From NCBI RefSeq assembly GCF_003944755.1, contig NZ_RWGU01000050.1, positions 339,594 to 403,593 of the forward strand: a DNA stretch of 64,000 nt. Direction: 5' to 3'. A program made the translations under genes and the position numbers. The stretch's first letter is position 1. Each line of letters opens with the position of its first letter. Below, in pieces: positions 8,074 through 16,369 of the stretch. Origin of the DNA: Rhodovulum robiginosum. GTDB taxonomy: Bacteria > Pseudomonadota > Alphaproteobacteria > Rhodobacterales > Rhodobacteraceae. The notes beneath the pieces were generated by a model. The model was not told where the DNA came from and did no database searches. It saw only the letters and a list, made by a program, of their open reading frames with translations.

Positions 8074-9441
8074 GTGGAACCGACGACCGAGGCAAGCCTG
8101 CAAGGGGATAATGCACCTGCCGAGAGCTTTTCTGAAGAGCTCGTGCCCGGGACGTATCTGTTCCACGGGCAGTACCGAATCGAGCGGTTTCTGAACTCCG
8201 GCGGCTTTGCGCTGACCTATCTCGCGCGCGACAGCCTCAACCGGATCGTGGTCATCAAGGAATGCTTTCCGGCCACGCTTTGCGGCCGGCGCGACGATGT
8301 GGTCTGCGCCCGGTCTCAGACGCGGCAGGACGAATTCCGCGCGGTTGTCAGGCTCTTCGTCAACGAGGCGCGGCGGCTGGCCCGGCTCGACCACGAGGGC
8401 GTCGTCGGGGTGCACCAGGTCTTTGAGGATAACGGCACCGCCTACATGGCGCTCGACTACATCGAGGGGCTCGACCTCAACGACCTGATCGAGGCCAGCG
8501 ATGACGTACTGGCGCCGCTTGAGGTGCAGACATTGCTCATGCGCCTGCTCGACGCGGTGGCCTTTATCCACGACCAGAACCTGCTGCACCGCGATATCGC
8601 CCCCGACAACATCCTGATCGACCCGCAGGGCAACCCGGTGCTGATCGATTTCGGCGCCGCGCGCGAAAGTGCCAGCCGCGCCAGCCGCGTGCTGTCGTCG
8701 CTGCATGTGGTCAAGGACGGCTATTCGCCCCAGGAATTCTACATCGCGGGCGCCGATCAGGGGCCGTCGGGCGACCTCTACTCGCTGGCCGCCACCTTTT
8801 ATCACCTGATCACCGGCGATCCGCCGCCCAACAGCCAACTGCGCCTGGCCGCGCTCGCCGCAAACGAGCCCGACCCGCTGCGCCCGCTGGCGGGCAACTA
8901 CGCCGCCTATAACCTCGATTTCCTGGCCGCCATCGACAAGGCTCTGGCGGTCAAGCCGGCCAACCGGCCGCAAAGCGCGCGGGAATGGCTGTCGGCGATC
9001 GACCCGCGGCAACGGGAAAAGATCGTCGCCGCACGGGCCCGGCACGACAAGGAAATGGCCAAAGCGATCTCGGAACTCGTGCAAGAGACAAACCGAGCAG
9101 TGGCCGAGGCGCAGAGGCTTGAGGCGGCCCGCGCCCGGCAGGCGGCGGCGAAAACCGCCAAGCCGCAGAAACGCAAGAAGGTCTTCTTCGAATGGCAACT
9201 CGAAGAGGATTGCGACGAAGACCTCGCCGGCATTGCCGGCCGCGGATCGGCTGATGGAACCGGCATGCCGGCCATGATGCGCAATGGCGATGCGAGGAAG
9301 GGTCCCGAGGTGGTGCTGCTGCCGCCCGACGGAGCCCAGGACGATGCCGGCGCCGCCGTTGGCGCGCGCCGCGGGCCGATCAGCCTTCTGCTGGCCGGTC
9401 TGGGTTTGAATTTCAGGGCCGGCAACTGGCTACGGACATAA
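8074..9441 (+). CDS. Cytoplasmic Ser/Thr protein kinase heading a GTPase cluster
   Basis: A 455-residue Hanks-type kinase. The glycine loop is LNSGGFALTYLA (40-51), the ATP lysine is K62 in VVIKECFP, the catalytic loop is HRDIAPDN (172-179) and the metal motif is DFG (192-194), so it should be active. After the kinase domain (to about 320) comes an Ala/Lys/Glu-rich helical stretch and a basic KPQKRKK patch, then a low-complexity tail. There is no clear transmembrane segment. The GTG at 8074 is preferred because GGGGA lies 8 bases upstream; a TTG at 8020 is an alternative. Twenty-one bases later the FHA gene begins, then a PP2C phosphatase, which makes a complete phospho-switch. Confidence 0.9.
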   Translation: MEPTTEASLQGDNAPAESFSEELVPGTYLFHGQYRIERFLNSGGFALTYLARDSLNRIVVIKECFPATLCGRRDDVVCARSQTRQDEFRAVVRLFVNEARRLARLDHEGVVGVHQVFEDNGTAYMALDYIEGLDLNDLIEASDDVLAPLEVQTLLMRLLDAVAFIHDQNLLHRDIAPDNILIDPQGNPVLIDFGAARESASRASRVLSSLHVVKDGYSPQEFYIAGADQGPSGDLYSLAATFYHLITGDPPPNSQLRLAALAANEPDPLRPLAGNYAAYNLDFLAAIDKALAVKPANRPQSAREWLSAIDPRQREKIVAARARHDKEMAKAISELVQETNRAVAEAQRLEAARARQAAAKTAKPQKRKKVFFEWQLEEDCDEDLAGIAGRGSADGTGMPAMMRNGDARKGPEVVLLPPDGAQDDAGAAVGARRGPISLLLAGLGLNFRAGNWLRT

Positions 9442-9462
9442 CCGAGGAAAAAGGATAGGGAC

Positions 9463-10380
9463 ATGAAGCTCTTTCGACAGAGCGCCGCGCAGCGCGACCG
9501 GGCCAAGGAGCAGGAGGACGACCTGCGCATGTCCACGCCGGAGGCCGAGACCGACGATTCCGACTACGGCGACCGTTTCGCGTGGCGGTTCGAGCCCGAG
9601 CCGCAAGAGGATGAACCGGAGCCCGAGCAGATGCCCGACATGGTCGCGCCCCGGCCGCGTGGCGGCGACCGTTTCGCCGCGGCCGAGCAGCCCTTTCAGA
9701 GTGCGATGTCGCGAAGCGAGCGCCGCGTCGATCACGAGGCTCACGGCGAATTGGCCGGGCTGCGTCAGAGCCTGACCGCGCCCGATGCCGAGAGCCTGCG
9801 CCAGCGCGCGCCCCGCACCGTCGCCGAGCCGGACGAGCCGATGGCCGGCGATGCGCCGCTCGATATCCCGACCCCGCTCACCGGCCGCGCCGACCGCCGC
9901 GGTGGCCGGGTCAAGACCCGGCTGCTGGGGTTCGACCACCAGAATGGCGACCAGGCCGACCCTTTCGCCGCCAAGGACGCCGCCGACCGTTCGGCCGATG
10001 CGCGATTCCCGGTTGGCTGGCTGGTCGTGATGAAAGGGCCGGGGCGCGGCGCCTCGTTCACCCTTTACAGCGGTGTGTCGCAGATCGGGCGTGGCGAGGA
10101 TCAGGCCGTGCGCCTCGATTTCGGCGACGACACCATCTCGCGCAGCAACCACGCGCTTTTGGCCTATGACAGCGAACAGCGGAAGTTTTTCCTGGGCCAT
10201 GGCGGCAAGGTAAACATCGTGCGTCTCAACGATCGTCCGGTGCTGAGCACCGAGGAAATTTCCGGTAATGATTTGATCCGCATCGGCGAAACCACACTTC
10301 GTTTCGTCGCGTTCTGCGGGTCCGACTTCGATTGGGCCGCAGAGTCGGCCGAGCCCGCTGATGACGCGCTTTTGTCCTGA
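9463..10380 (+). CDS. FHA-domain phosphothreonine-binding protein
   Basis: A 305-residue protein with a long acidic, disordered N-terminal half and a C-terminal FHA domain (about 184-285) with intact signature residues: G209-R210, SRSNH at 226-230 and N256. FHA domains bind phosphothreonine peptides. Just before the domain is KTRLLGF (151-157); T152 in this isolated motif is a plausible target of the neighbouring kinase (inference). GAGG lies 15 bases and AAGGA 8-12 bases before the ATG. It overlaps the phosphatase gene by 20 bases. Kinase, FHA protein and phosphatase resemble the PpkA-Fha-PppA trio that controls some type VI secretion systems, but no such system is encoded here. Confidence 0.9.
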   Translation: MKLFRQSAAQRDRAKEQEDDLRMSTPEAETDDSDYGDRFAWRFEPEPQEDEPEPEQMPDMVAPRPRGGDRFAAAEQPFQSAMSRSERRVDHEAHGELAGLRQSLTAPDAESLRQRAPRTVAEPDEPMAGDAPLDIPTPLTGRADRRGGRVKTRLLGFDHQNGDQADPFAAKDAADRSADARFPVGWLVVMKGPGRGASFTLYSGVSQIGRGEDQAVRLDFGDDTISRSNHALLAYDSEQRKFFLGHGGKVNIVRLNDRPVLSTEEISGNDLIRIGETTLRFVAFCGSDFDWAAESAEPADDALLS

Positions 10381-11308
10381 CATCCGCTTTGATGTCGCGT
10401 CCGCCGTAAGCCAGGGCCGGCGAGACAATCAGGAGGACGCTTTGCTCGTCGATGCGCCGATCGGGGCCGATGTGGGCTTTGCGGTGCTGGCCGACGGCAT
10501 GGGCGGCCACGCGGCGGGCGAATTCGCCAGCAAGATCGCCGTGACCGAGGTGCTGAGCGAGCTCAAGTTCCGCAGCACGAACGTCGCGAGCTTCCGCCGT
10601 CAGGCGCCGGCGGCGCTGCGCGCGGCTGCGCTGTCGGCCAACGCGTGCATTGCGCGGCAAGTGCGCGAACATGCCGGGATGCGCGGCATGGGCACAACGC
10701 TGGTGGCGCTGGCGCTGATGCGCGACCGGGCATTCTGGGTGTCGGTCGGCGACTCGCCGCTCTACCTGTTTCGCGCGGGACAGTTGACGCGCCTGAACGA
10801 GGTACATTCGCTGGCGCCCCAGATCGACCTGATGGTGAGAACGGGGCAGATGACAGAAGCCGCCGGGCGCTGGCACCCCGACCGCGACTGCCTGACCTCG
10901 GTCGTGGGCGGCGGCAATATCGAACGGATGGACCTGCCGACGACCCCGCTGCAACTGACCGACGGCGATATCCTGCTGGTGGCCAGCGACGGGATAGAAA
11001 CGCTGACCCGCCGCCAGTTGCAGAGTTTCCTGCGCAGTCATGCGCATATGGACAGCGCCGAGATCGCGCATCGTCTGCTGCTCGCCGTCGAATCCCTCGA
11101 CGATCCCGAACAGGACAATGTCGCGCTTTCGGTGATCCGGGTGCTTGCGCCGCGCCACATGTGCCTGGCCGATGCCGGGCCACGCAACGCCGCGGCCGCC
11201 CCGGTCGAGGCGCGGTCGCTCGAACTGATGGTCGCCCGCTGGTTCCAGCGGCTCGGCGCGCTGTTCCGGCCCCGGCGCCTGTCCTCTGCACGCGGAGATC
11301 CGCGATGA
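10361..11308 (+). CDS. PP2C-family Ser/Thr phosphatase
   Basis: A 315-residue PP2C (PPM) phosphatase. Metal-binding and catalytic motifs are all present: RRDNQED (20-26), LADGMGGHAAGE (43-54), GMGTTLVA (109-116), VGDSPLY (129-135), LLVASDG (205-211) and DNVA (252-255). It should reverse the action of the upstream kinase. Its last 50 residues are a basic/hydrophobic extension beyond the phosphatase fold. The ATG lies inside the end of the FHA gene, and its own stop overlaps the next ATG by 4 bases, so translation of the three is coupled. Confidence 0.92.
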   Translation: MTRFCPDIRFDVASAVSQGRRDNQEDALLVDAPIGADVGFAVLADGMGGHAAGEFASKIAVTEVLSELKFRSTNVASFRRQAPAALRAAALSANACIARQVREHAGMRGMGTTLVALALMRDRAFWVSVGDSPLYLFRAGQLTRLNEVHSLAPQIDLMVRTGQMTEAAGRWHPDRDCLTSVVGGGNIERMDLPTTPLQLTDGDILLVASDGIETLTRRQLQSFLRSHAHMDSAEIAHRLLLAVESLDDPEQDNVALSVIRVLAPRHMCLADAGPRNAAAAPVEARSLELMVARWFQRLGALFRPRRLSSARGDPR

Positions 11309-12693
11309 CCTTTCCGCCGCGCCCCGACATGGTTCTAAGCGCATTGGAGGCGGCGCTCGATACCGGCCGCCTGCCACCCGCGGCGCGCGAGGGCGCCAGG
11401 CGCCTGGTGCGACGGCTGTCCAACCCGGTTCGGGTGGCGCTGATCGGCCTGCCCGGGTCGGGCAAGTCGCAGCTTTTGAACATGCTGGCCGGGCGCGAGG
11501 TGATCCCGCCCGGCAAGGCCCATCCGACCCTCAGGCTCAAGCGCGGGCCCAAGATCGTCTCGCACCTGCATTTCCAAGGCGGCCGGATCGAGACCCGCGA
11601 GGGCCTGGCGCCCACCGACATGTTGCAGTTTCGACCGGCGCGGGTCGAGATCGAGGCGCCCCTGCCCGTGCTCGACCGGGTGAGCCTGTGCGAGATCGTC
11701 GCCGATGCCTCGATCGAGGGACAGCGCGCGGCGATCGTCGAGGCGATCGAAAACGCCGACATGATCCTCTGGTGCTCGCAGGACTTCTCCGACCCCGAGC
11801 CGGTCTTGTGGAATCTGGTCCCCGAGGCGCTCAGGAACCATTCCTTCCTCGTGCTCACCAAGGCCGACTTGCTGCAACGGCGCGGCGCGCTGCGCAGCCG
11901 GCTGGCCGAACTGGCCGAGCTGGTCGGCGAAAGCTTTCACAGCGTCTACCCGGTGGCGACAGAGCACGCGCTGGCCGCGCTGGCCAGGGGCGCACAGGAC
12001 CAGACCGGGTTCACCGGCAGCGGCGGGAGGGCGCTGGTCAAGGCGATCTACAAACATGTCGACCAGGGCCGGCAAGCCGACCTGGACACGGCGCTGCTGT
12101 TTCTCAGCCGGCACGCCCCGACCGACGGCGTAGCCAAGGACGGGGCCGCAGCCGCTGTACCGGGCATGGCCGATGCCGGTCTGTCCCCGACACCTGTCGC
12201 CGAGGCGCCCGAGCCGGAGCTGCCGCCCGCGCCCGCGCTTGAAGAGCCTGTCGCCGAAGAGCCCATCGCACGCGAACCCGTACCGGCCCAACCGGAACCG
12301 GCGCGCGACGAGGACTGGCCCGGGGCCGAGGCGGGCGACAGCGCACCCGTCCCCGACGACGGGGCGCCGGAAGACCTGCCTGCCCAACCCGAGATCACGC
12401 CGCAGGTGCGTACCGAGGCACTGGCCATTCTCGCCGAGGGCGCGGCGGCGCTGCCCGGCCCCTCGGACAACCCCGACAAGGCCGAGGCCGTGCAGGTGCT
12501 GGAAAGCTGCACCGAGACGCTGGATCGGCTGACCATGCTTTGCGCCGAGGCCGAACTCGACGACTGCCCCTTTGCCGAGGATGTCGAGGAAGCTGCCGAG
12601 ATGGCGCTCTTGCTGCAAGTCGAGGGCAGCGTCGGTGCCGCGGCCGATGCGGTGACGCTGCTTTTGCAGCTTCGCCGGGGCCTCGCTGCCTGA
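11305..12693 (+). CDS. P-loop GTPase with acidic C-terminal extension (GTPase A)
   Basis: A 462-residue protein. Residues 42-270 form a GTPase-like domain with a Walker A loop GLPGSGKS (48-55) and a guanine-specificity motif TKAD (185-188). No DxxG is found in the usual place; the equivalent strand reads CEIVADASIEG, so the switch II motif is degenerate. A Pro/Glu/Ala-rich linker of about 100 residues follows, then a helical acidic domain (about 365-462) unlike any family I know. The start overlaps the phosphatase stop (ATGA). It may be a regulatory or adaptor GTPase for the two dynamin-like proteins encoded next. Confidence 0.78.
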   Translation: MTFPPRPDMVLSALEAALDTGRLPPAAREGARRLVRRLSNPVRVALIGLPGSGKSQLLNMLAGREVIPPGKAHPTLRLKRGPKIVSHLHFQGGRIETREGLAPTDMLQFRPARVEIEAPLPVLDRVSLCEIVADASIEGQRAAIVEAIENADMILWCSQDFSDPEPVLWNLVPEALRNHSFLVLTKADLLQRRGALRSRLAELAELVGESFHSVYPVATEHALAALARGAQDQTGFTGSGGRALVKAIYKHVDQGRQADLDTALLFLSRHAPTDGVAKDGAAAAVPGMADAGLSPTPVAEAPEPELPPAPALEEPVAEEPIAREPVPAQPEPARDEDWPGAEAGDSAPVPDDGAPEDLPAQPEITPQVRTEALAILAEGAAALPGPSDNPDKAEAVQVLESCTETLDRLTMLCAEAELDDCPFAEDVEEAAEMALLLQVEGSVGAAADAVTLLLQLRRGLAA

Positions 12694-12820
12694 CAAAGGC
12701 CGTCGGTTTCGGCGTATTTTCCTAGCGAACGCCCCAAAATGGACACTTTGAGAGAGATAATCGACGTAATGGAAACCGGCAGAAGGCCGCCCCTGTAAAG
12801 ACGCATCCCGGGCCCATTTG

Positions 12821-12840
12821 GGGTCCGGTCGGGTCCGGTC
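12821..12840. repeat. Tandem 10-bp repeat before GTPase B
   Basis: Two perfect head-to-tail copies of gggtccggtc lie in the 176-base spacer between GTPase A and GTPase B, 30 bases before the GTPase B start codon. This is the only sizeable gap in the first six genes of the cluster, so it may hold an extra promoter or a binding site. Chance cannot be excluded for so short a repeat. Confidence 0.6.
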
Positions 12841-12869
12841 AGTATGCCCGATGCATTTGAAGGACAGTC

Positions 12870-14963
12870 ATGAACGATCAAAGCGGACTTTTCGCTGGTC
12901 AGCGCGCTCCCGCGCATTGTCCCCACGCCGAATTGCTTCGGAGCGGAACCGAAGCTTTCGATGGTTACATCAATAAGACGCAAGAACTTAGAGGCGCTTT
13001 GAGCGCCCTGTCGCGCAGTGGCGACGACTCGACACGCAAGGGCGCCGAGCGGCTGGAACGGCAGATCGACCATATCGAGCCCAGCGTGACGATGATCGGC
13101 CAGGTCAAGGCCGGCAAGACGTCGCTGGTCAACGCGATGGTCGGCTGGCCGGGCCTGTTGCCGGCAGACGTGAACCCGTGGACTTCGGTCGTTACGTCGC
13201 TGCACATCAACCCGCCGCAGATGGAAGAGCCGATCAACGCGCGCTTCCGGTTTTTCGACAGGTACGATTGGGACCGGCTGATCCGCAACGGCGGGCGCAT
13301 CGGCGAATTGGCCAGCCGCGCCGGCGCCGACGAGGAAATGGCCAAGGTGCGCGACCAGATCGAGCGGATGCGCGAAAAGTCGAGCAGCCGGCTGGGCCGC
13401 CGCTTTGAGCTGCTGATGGGCCAGGAACACGCGTTTCAAAGCTTCGACGAGGAACTGATCGCCCGCTATGTCTGCCTCGGCGACGATTTCGGCGAGGCCG
13501 ACCCCGGCGCCGATATGCAGGGCCGTTTCGCCGACATCACCAAGACGGCCGATCTTTACCTGCACCGGCCCGAGATTCCGCTGCCGCTGTGCATCCGCGA
13601 CACGCCCGGTGTGAACGACACCTTCCTGATGCGCGAGCAGATCACGATACACGCGATCCGCGACAGCCGGCTTTGCGTGCTGGTGCTCTCGGCCCATCAG
13701 GCGCTGTCGACCGTCGACATGGCGCTGATCCGGCTGATCTCGAACATCAAATCGCGCGACCTGATCATCTTCGTCAACCGCATCGACGAGCTTTCCGACC
13801 CGGTCAGCCAGGTGCCCGAAATCCGCGACAGCATCCAGCGCACCCTGCAAAAACATAACGGCCCGGCCGACGCGCAGATCATCTTTGGCAGCGCCTATTG
13901 GGGGCTGCACGCACTGACCGGCCGCGTCGAGCAGATGGCCGAGGCCAGCAGCGAGACGCTGTTGAAATGGGTCGAAGAAAACCTCGAGGAACAAGACGTC
14001 GAAGAGGACCCGCATGGCGCGGTCTGGTCGATGTCCGGCGTCCCGGCGCTTTACCGGGCGCTGGCCGAGCGGATCACCGAAGGCGCCGGGCAGGAGGCCG
14101 TCAACCGGCTGGCCGCCAAGGTCGGCAACCTTGCGCGCGGTGTCCGGGCCTCGGCCCATTCGGGAGGCGCGCCAAACACCGACCGCCGCCCGCTGCAGAT
14201 GGAACGTCCGGCCCTGATCGCCGAGTTCGAGGCGATCCGCTCCGCGCGGCGCCGCGCCATGGACGAGGCCTTCGCCGCGCAACTCGACCTTTACAACGTG
14301 CGGCTCGACCGGTCGCATCGCAGTTTCCTCGACCGGGCCACGACCGCCCTGATCGAGCATCTGCAAAAGAACGGCGAGCGCGCGGTCTGGACCTACGACC
14401 CGACCGGTCTGAGGATGCTTCTGCGGTCGGCCTACAAGGCCTTCGGCTCCAAGGTGATGGGCGCAACGAAAAAGGTGCTGGCCGACACTGCCGCCGATAT
14501 CGACGCGCTTTACGTCAAGGCGCTGGACCTCGACGCGGCGCTTGGGATCGAGCCGCCGACGCCGGCGCGCGTGCCGCCGCCCGTGGTGATCGGCCAGACC
14601 ATCGCGCTCGATATTCGCGGCACCTGGTGGCGCAACTGGTGGCAGCGCCGGCGCGGCTACAGCGCCTTCGCCGAAAGCTTTCAGGAGATGATCAGGGCAG
14701 AGACCGACCCGATCGTGAGCGACCTCAAAGGGGCACAGGCCCAGCTGATCCGCGAAGAGGCCGTCGAGACCCTCGACGAATTCATTGCCGAGCATCGAGA
14801 GTTGATGCTCGCCCGGACCGGCCAGCAGGCGAAGACAGACCGCGCGGCGCCCTTGTTGCTGAGCAACCCGATCCTGACCGACACTCTTGCGTCCGTCTCG
14901 GCCACCGTCGAGCGGGTGAGCCGCGGCGTGACCGCGGGCCAGACCAAGGAGGATGCAGCTTGA
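12870..14963 (+). CDS. Dynamin-family GTPase (GTPase B)
   Basis: A 697-residue dynamin-like protein. The P-loop is GQVKAGKT (77-84), the switch I threonine is in VNPWTSVVTSLH (near 105), the DxxG motif is RDTPG (D244-G247) and the base-recognition motif is NRID (303-306). After the G domain come long helices typical of a dynamin stalk, with a short aromatic-basic patch GTWWRNWWQRRRGY near residue 590 that could touch membrane. There is no signal peptide or true membrane span. The start ATG is preceded by GGACAG. Its stop overlaps the TTG start of the next GTPase, and tandem dynamin pairs often work as hetero-oligomers. Confidence 0.86.
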   Translation: MNDQSGLFAGQRAPAHCPHAELLRSGTEAFDGYINKTQELRGALSALSRSGDDSTRKGAERLERQIDHIEPSVTMIGQVKAGKTSLVNAMVGWPGLLPADVNPWTSVVTSLHINPPQMEEPINARFRFFDRYDWDRLIRNGGRIGELASRAGADEEMAKVRDQIERMREKSSSRLGRRFELLMGQEHAFQSFDEELIARYVCLGDDFGEADPGADMQGRFADITKTADLYLHRPEIPLPLCIRDTPGVNDTFLMREQITIHAIRDSRLCVLVLSAHQALSTVDMALIRLISNIKSRDLIIFVNRIDELSDPVSQVPEIRDSIQRTLQKHNGPADAQIIFGSAYWGLHALTGRVEQMAEASSETLLKWVEENLEEQDVEEDPHGAVWSMSGVPALYRALAERITEGAGQEAVNRLAAKVGNLARGVRASAHSGGAPNTDRRPLQMERPALIAEFEAIRSARRRAMDEAFAAQLDLYNVRLDRSHRSFLDRATTALIEHLQKNGERAVWTYDPTGLRMLLRSAYKAFGSKVMGATKKVLADTAADIDALYVKALDLDAALGIEPPTPARVPPPVVIGQTIALDIRGTWWRNWWQRRRGYSAFAESFQEMIRAETDPIVSDLKGAQAQLIREEAVETLDEFIAEHRELMLARTGQQAKTDRAAPLLLSNPILTDTLASVSATVERVSRGVTAGQTKEDAA

Positions 14964-15886
14964 CCCACGATCAAGCCCGTATCGGCGATCCGTTCGGCGT
15001 CGCCGCCAGGAAACCCACCATCGCCATCATGGGCGAGTTCAGCGCCGGCAAGAGCACGCTGTCGAACCTGCTGATCGGGGCCTCGCCACTGCCGGTCAAG
15101 GTCACGGCGACGCAATTGCCCCCGGTCCGGATGTCCTACGGCACCGAACCCGCCTTTCGTGAGGATTTCGCGCGCGCACGCACGCCGCTCGATCTCGACC
15201 GCATCGCCGAGATCGAGCCAAGCGAGACACGGCTGATCCAGCTCTACCGCGAGGCGGATATCCTCGATCTGTGCCATCTCATCGACATGCCCGGCATTTC
15301 CGACCCGAACATGTCGCTCGACCAGTGGCAGGACGTGCTGGATGAGGCCGACGGGGTGATCTGGTGCACCCATGCCACCCAGGCCTGGCGCCAGAGCGAA
15401 GCGGCGGTCTGGGGCAGCATGGACCCGGAGCTTTTTGACAAGAGCCTGCTGCTGGTCACGCGCTTCGACAAGCTGTTGAACGAGCATGACCAGGCCCGCG
15501 TGATGTCGCGGGTTCGCCACGAGACCGAGGGCCTGTTCTCCGATTGCCTGCCGGTGTCGCTGACCCGCGCCATGGCGGGCCGCGAGGACGAGGCCGAATG
15601 GATGGAAAGCGGCGCCGAGGCGTTCAGCGAGCGGTTCGTCGATCTGCTCAACAGCCTGTCCGGGCTTGCCGCGCCTGCCAGCGCGCCCCGTCGCGCCGCG
15701 GCGCGTCCCGACGCGGACTCGGACGACCAAAGGCCGGCCACCGGCAGCGTTCAGCCCAAGCGCGTTCAGCCCCGCCGGGTCGCCCGCGACGGCGCCCGCC
15801 CGGTGCGGCCCGAACGCCCGACACAAGCCCCGGCCGCCGCAAGAATCGGCACGGCGTTCGACACCGGCGGCTCGGACGGATTCTGA
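14960..15886 (+). CDS. Dynamin-like GTPase with disordered basic tail (GTPase C)
   Basis: A 308-residue GTPase: P-loop GEFSAGKST (25-33), DxxG as IDMPG (D109-G112) and TRFD (167-170) as base-recognition motif. The first 225 residues are a dynamin/Era-type G domain; the rest is Pro/Arg/Ala-rich and probably disordered. The start is a TTG at 14960 overlapping the GTPase B stop (TTGA); a perfect AAGGAGG seven bases upstream makes this start convincing, and no in-frame ATG precedes the P-loop except ones too close to it. It lacks the long stalk of GTPase B, so it may be the short partner of a heteromer. Confidence 0.85.
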   Translation: MTHDQARIGDPFGVAARKPTIAIMGEFSAGKSTLSNLLIGASPLPVKVTATQLPPVRMSYGTEPAFREDFARARTPLDLDRIAEIEPSETRLIQLYREADILDLCHLIDMPGISDPNMSLDQWQDVLDEADGVIWCTHATQAWRQSEAAVWGSMDPELFDKSLLLVTRFDKLLNEHDQARVMSRVRHETEGLFSDCLPVSLTRAMAGREDEAEWMESGAEAFSERFVDLLNSLSGLAAPASAPRRAAARPDADSDDQRPATGSVQPKRVQPRRVARDGARPVRPERPTQAPAAARIGTAFDTGGSDGF

Positions 15887-15896
15887 GGCCGGCCAA

Positions 15897-15910
15897 GGAC
15901 GAATTCGTCC
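15897..15910. promoter_or_regulatory. Perfect 14-bp palindrome between GTPase C and LC7 genes
   Basis: The sequence ggacgaattcgtcc is its own reverse complement. It lies 11 bases after the GTPase C stop and immediately before a second inverted repeat (15913-15935). A dimeric regulator could bind here, or the pair could be an attenuating structure that changes expression of the last two genes of the cluster. Nothing in the sequence decides between these. Confidence 0.5.
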
Positions 15911-15912
15911 GG

Positions 15913-15935
15913 GCACGGCTGCGGAAAAGCCGTGC
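15913..15935 (+). terminator. Hairpin between GTPase C and LC7 genes
   Basis: Arms gcacggct (15913-15920) and agccgtgc (15928-15935) pair perfectly over 8 base pairs around a 7-base loop. There is no run of T after the stem, so a strong intrinsic terminator is unlikely; partial termination or mRNA processing is more plausible. It separates the six enzyme genes from the two small downstream genes. Confidence 0.4.
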
Positions 15936-15966
15936 AACCGCGCGTCGCGCCCGGTAAGATCGGCCG

Positions 15967-16338
15967 ATGGATATCGCCGAGCAGATTCAAGAGCTTCGAG
16001 AAGACATTCCAACCTGCCGAACGGTCGCGCTGATCGACCTGTCGGTTCGGCTGGTGCTGTGTGCCAGCTCCGGCGACCGGCTGCCGCAAGAGGCGCTCGA
16101 TGCGCTTTGTGCGCGGGCCAAGGCGCTTTTGGATGGCGATGCCGCGGTCGCGTTCGCCAGCGCGGGGACGGCGGGACCCGAAGAAGGCATGGTCTTGTGC
16201 AACGGCGAATTGCAGGTATTCCTTCGGTCGACGGCGGCACCGCACGAGGCGCTGTGCTGTGTCTGTGCGGCCGATATCGACTACGAGCCGGTGCTCGATC
16301 GGCTGCGCCGGGGGCTGACGGAGATCGCCGAGGCATAG
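15967..16338 (+). CDS. Roadblock/LC7-like small protein
   Basis: A 123-residue alpha/beta protein. The stretch TVALIDLSVRLVLCASSGDRLPQ followed by a helix and further strands (EGMVLCNGELQVFLRST, ALCCVCAAD) fits the roadblock/LC7 (longin-like) fold, whose members commonly regulate small GTPases (for example MglB with MglA). Recognition is by pattern and not certain. Its position after three GTPase genes supports a role as GTPase regulator or scaffold. Cysteines are frequent (six in 123 residues). It begins at an ATG 80 bases after GTPase C and is followed 31 bases later by the last gene of the cluster. Confidence 0.65.
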   Translation: MDIAEQIQELREDIPTCRTVALIDLSVRLVLCASSGDRLPQEALDALCARAKALLDGDAAVAFASAGTAGPEEGMVLCNGELQVFLRSTAAPHEALCCVCAADIDYEPVLDRLRRGLTEIAEA

Positions 16339-16369
16339 GCGCGGCGGGCAAGGGCGAGGACGTGCAGGC

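Noticed and set aside
8074..11308. Possible type VI secretion regulatory locus
   Set aside because: The kinase, FHA and phosphatase trio fits, but no Tss, Hcp, VgrG or ClpV gene is in the window and dynamin-like GTPases follow instead.
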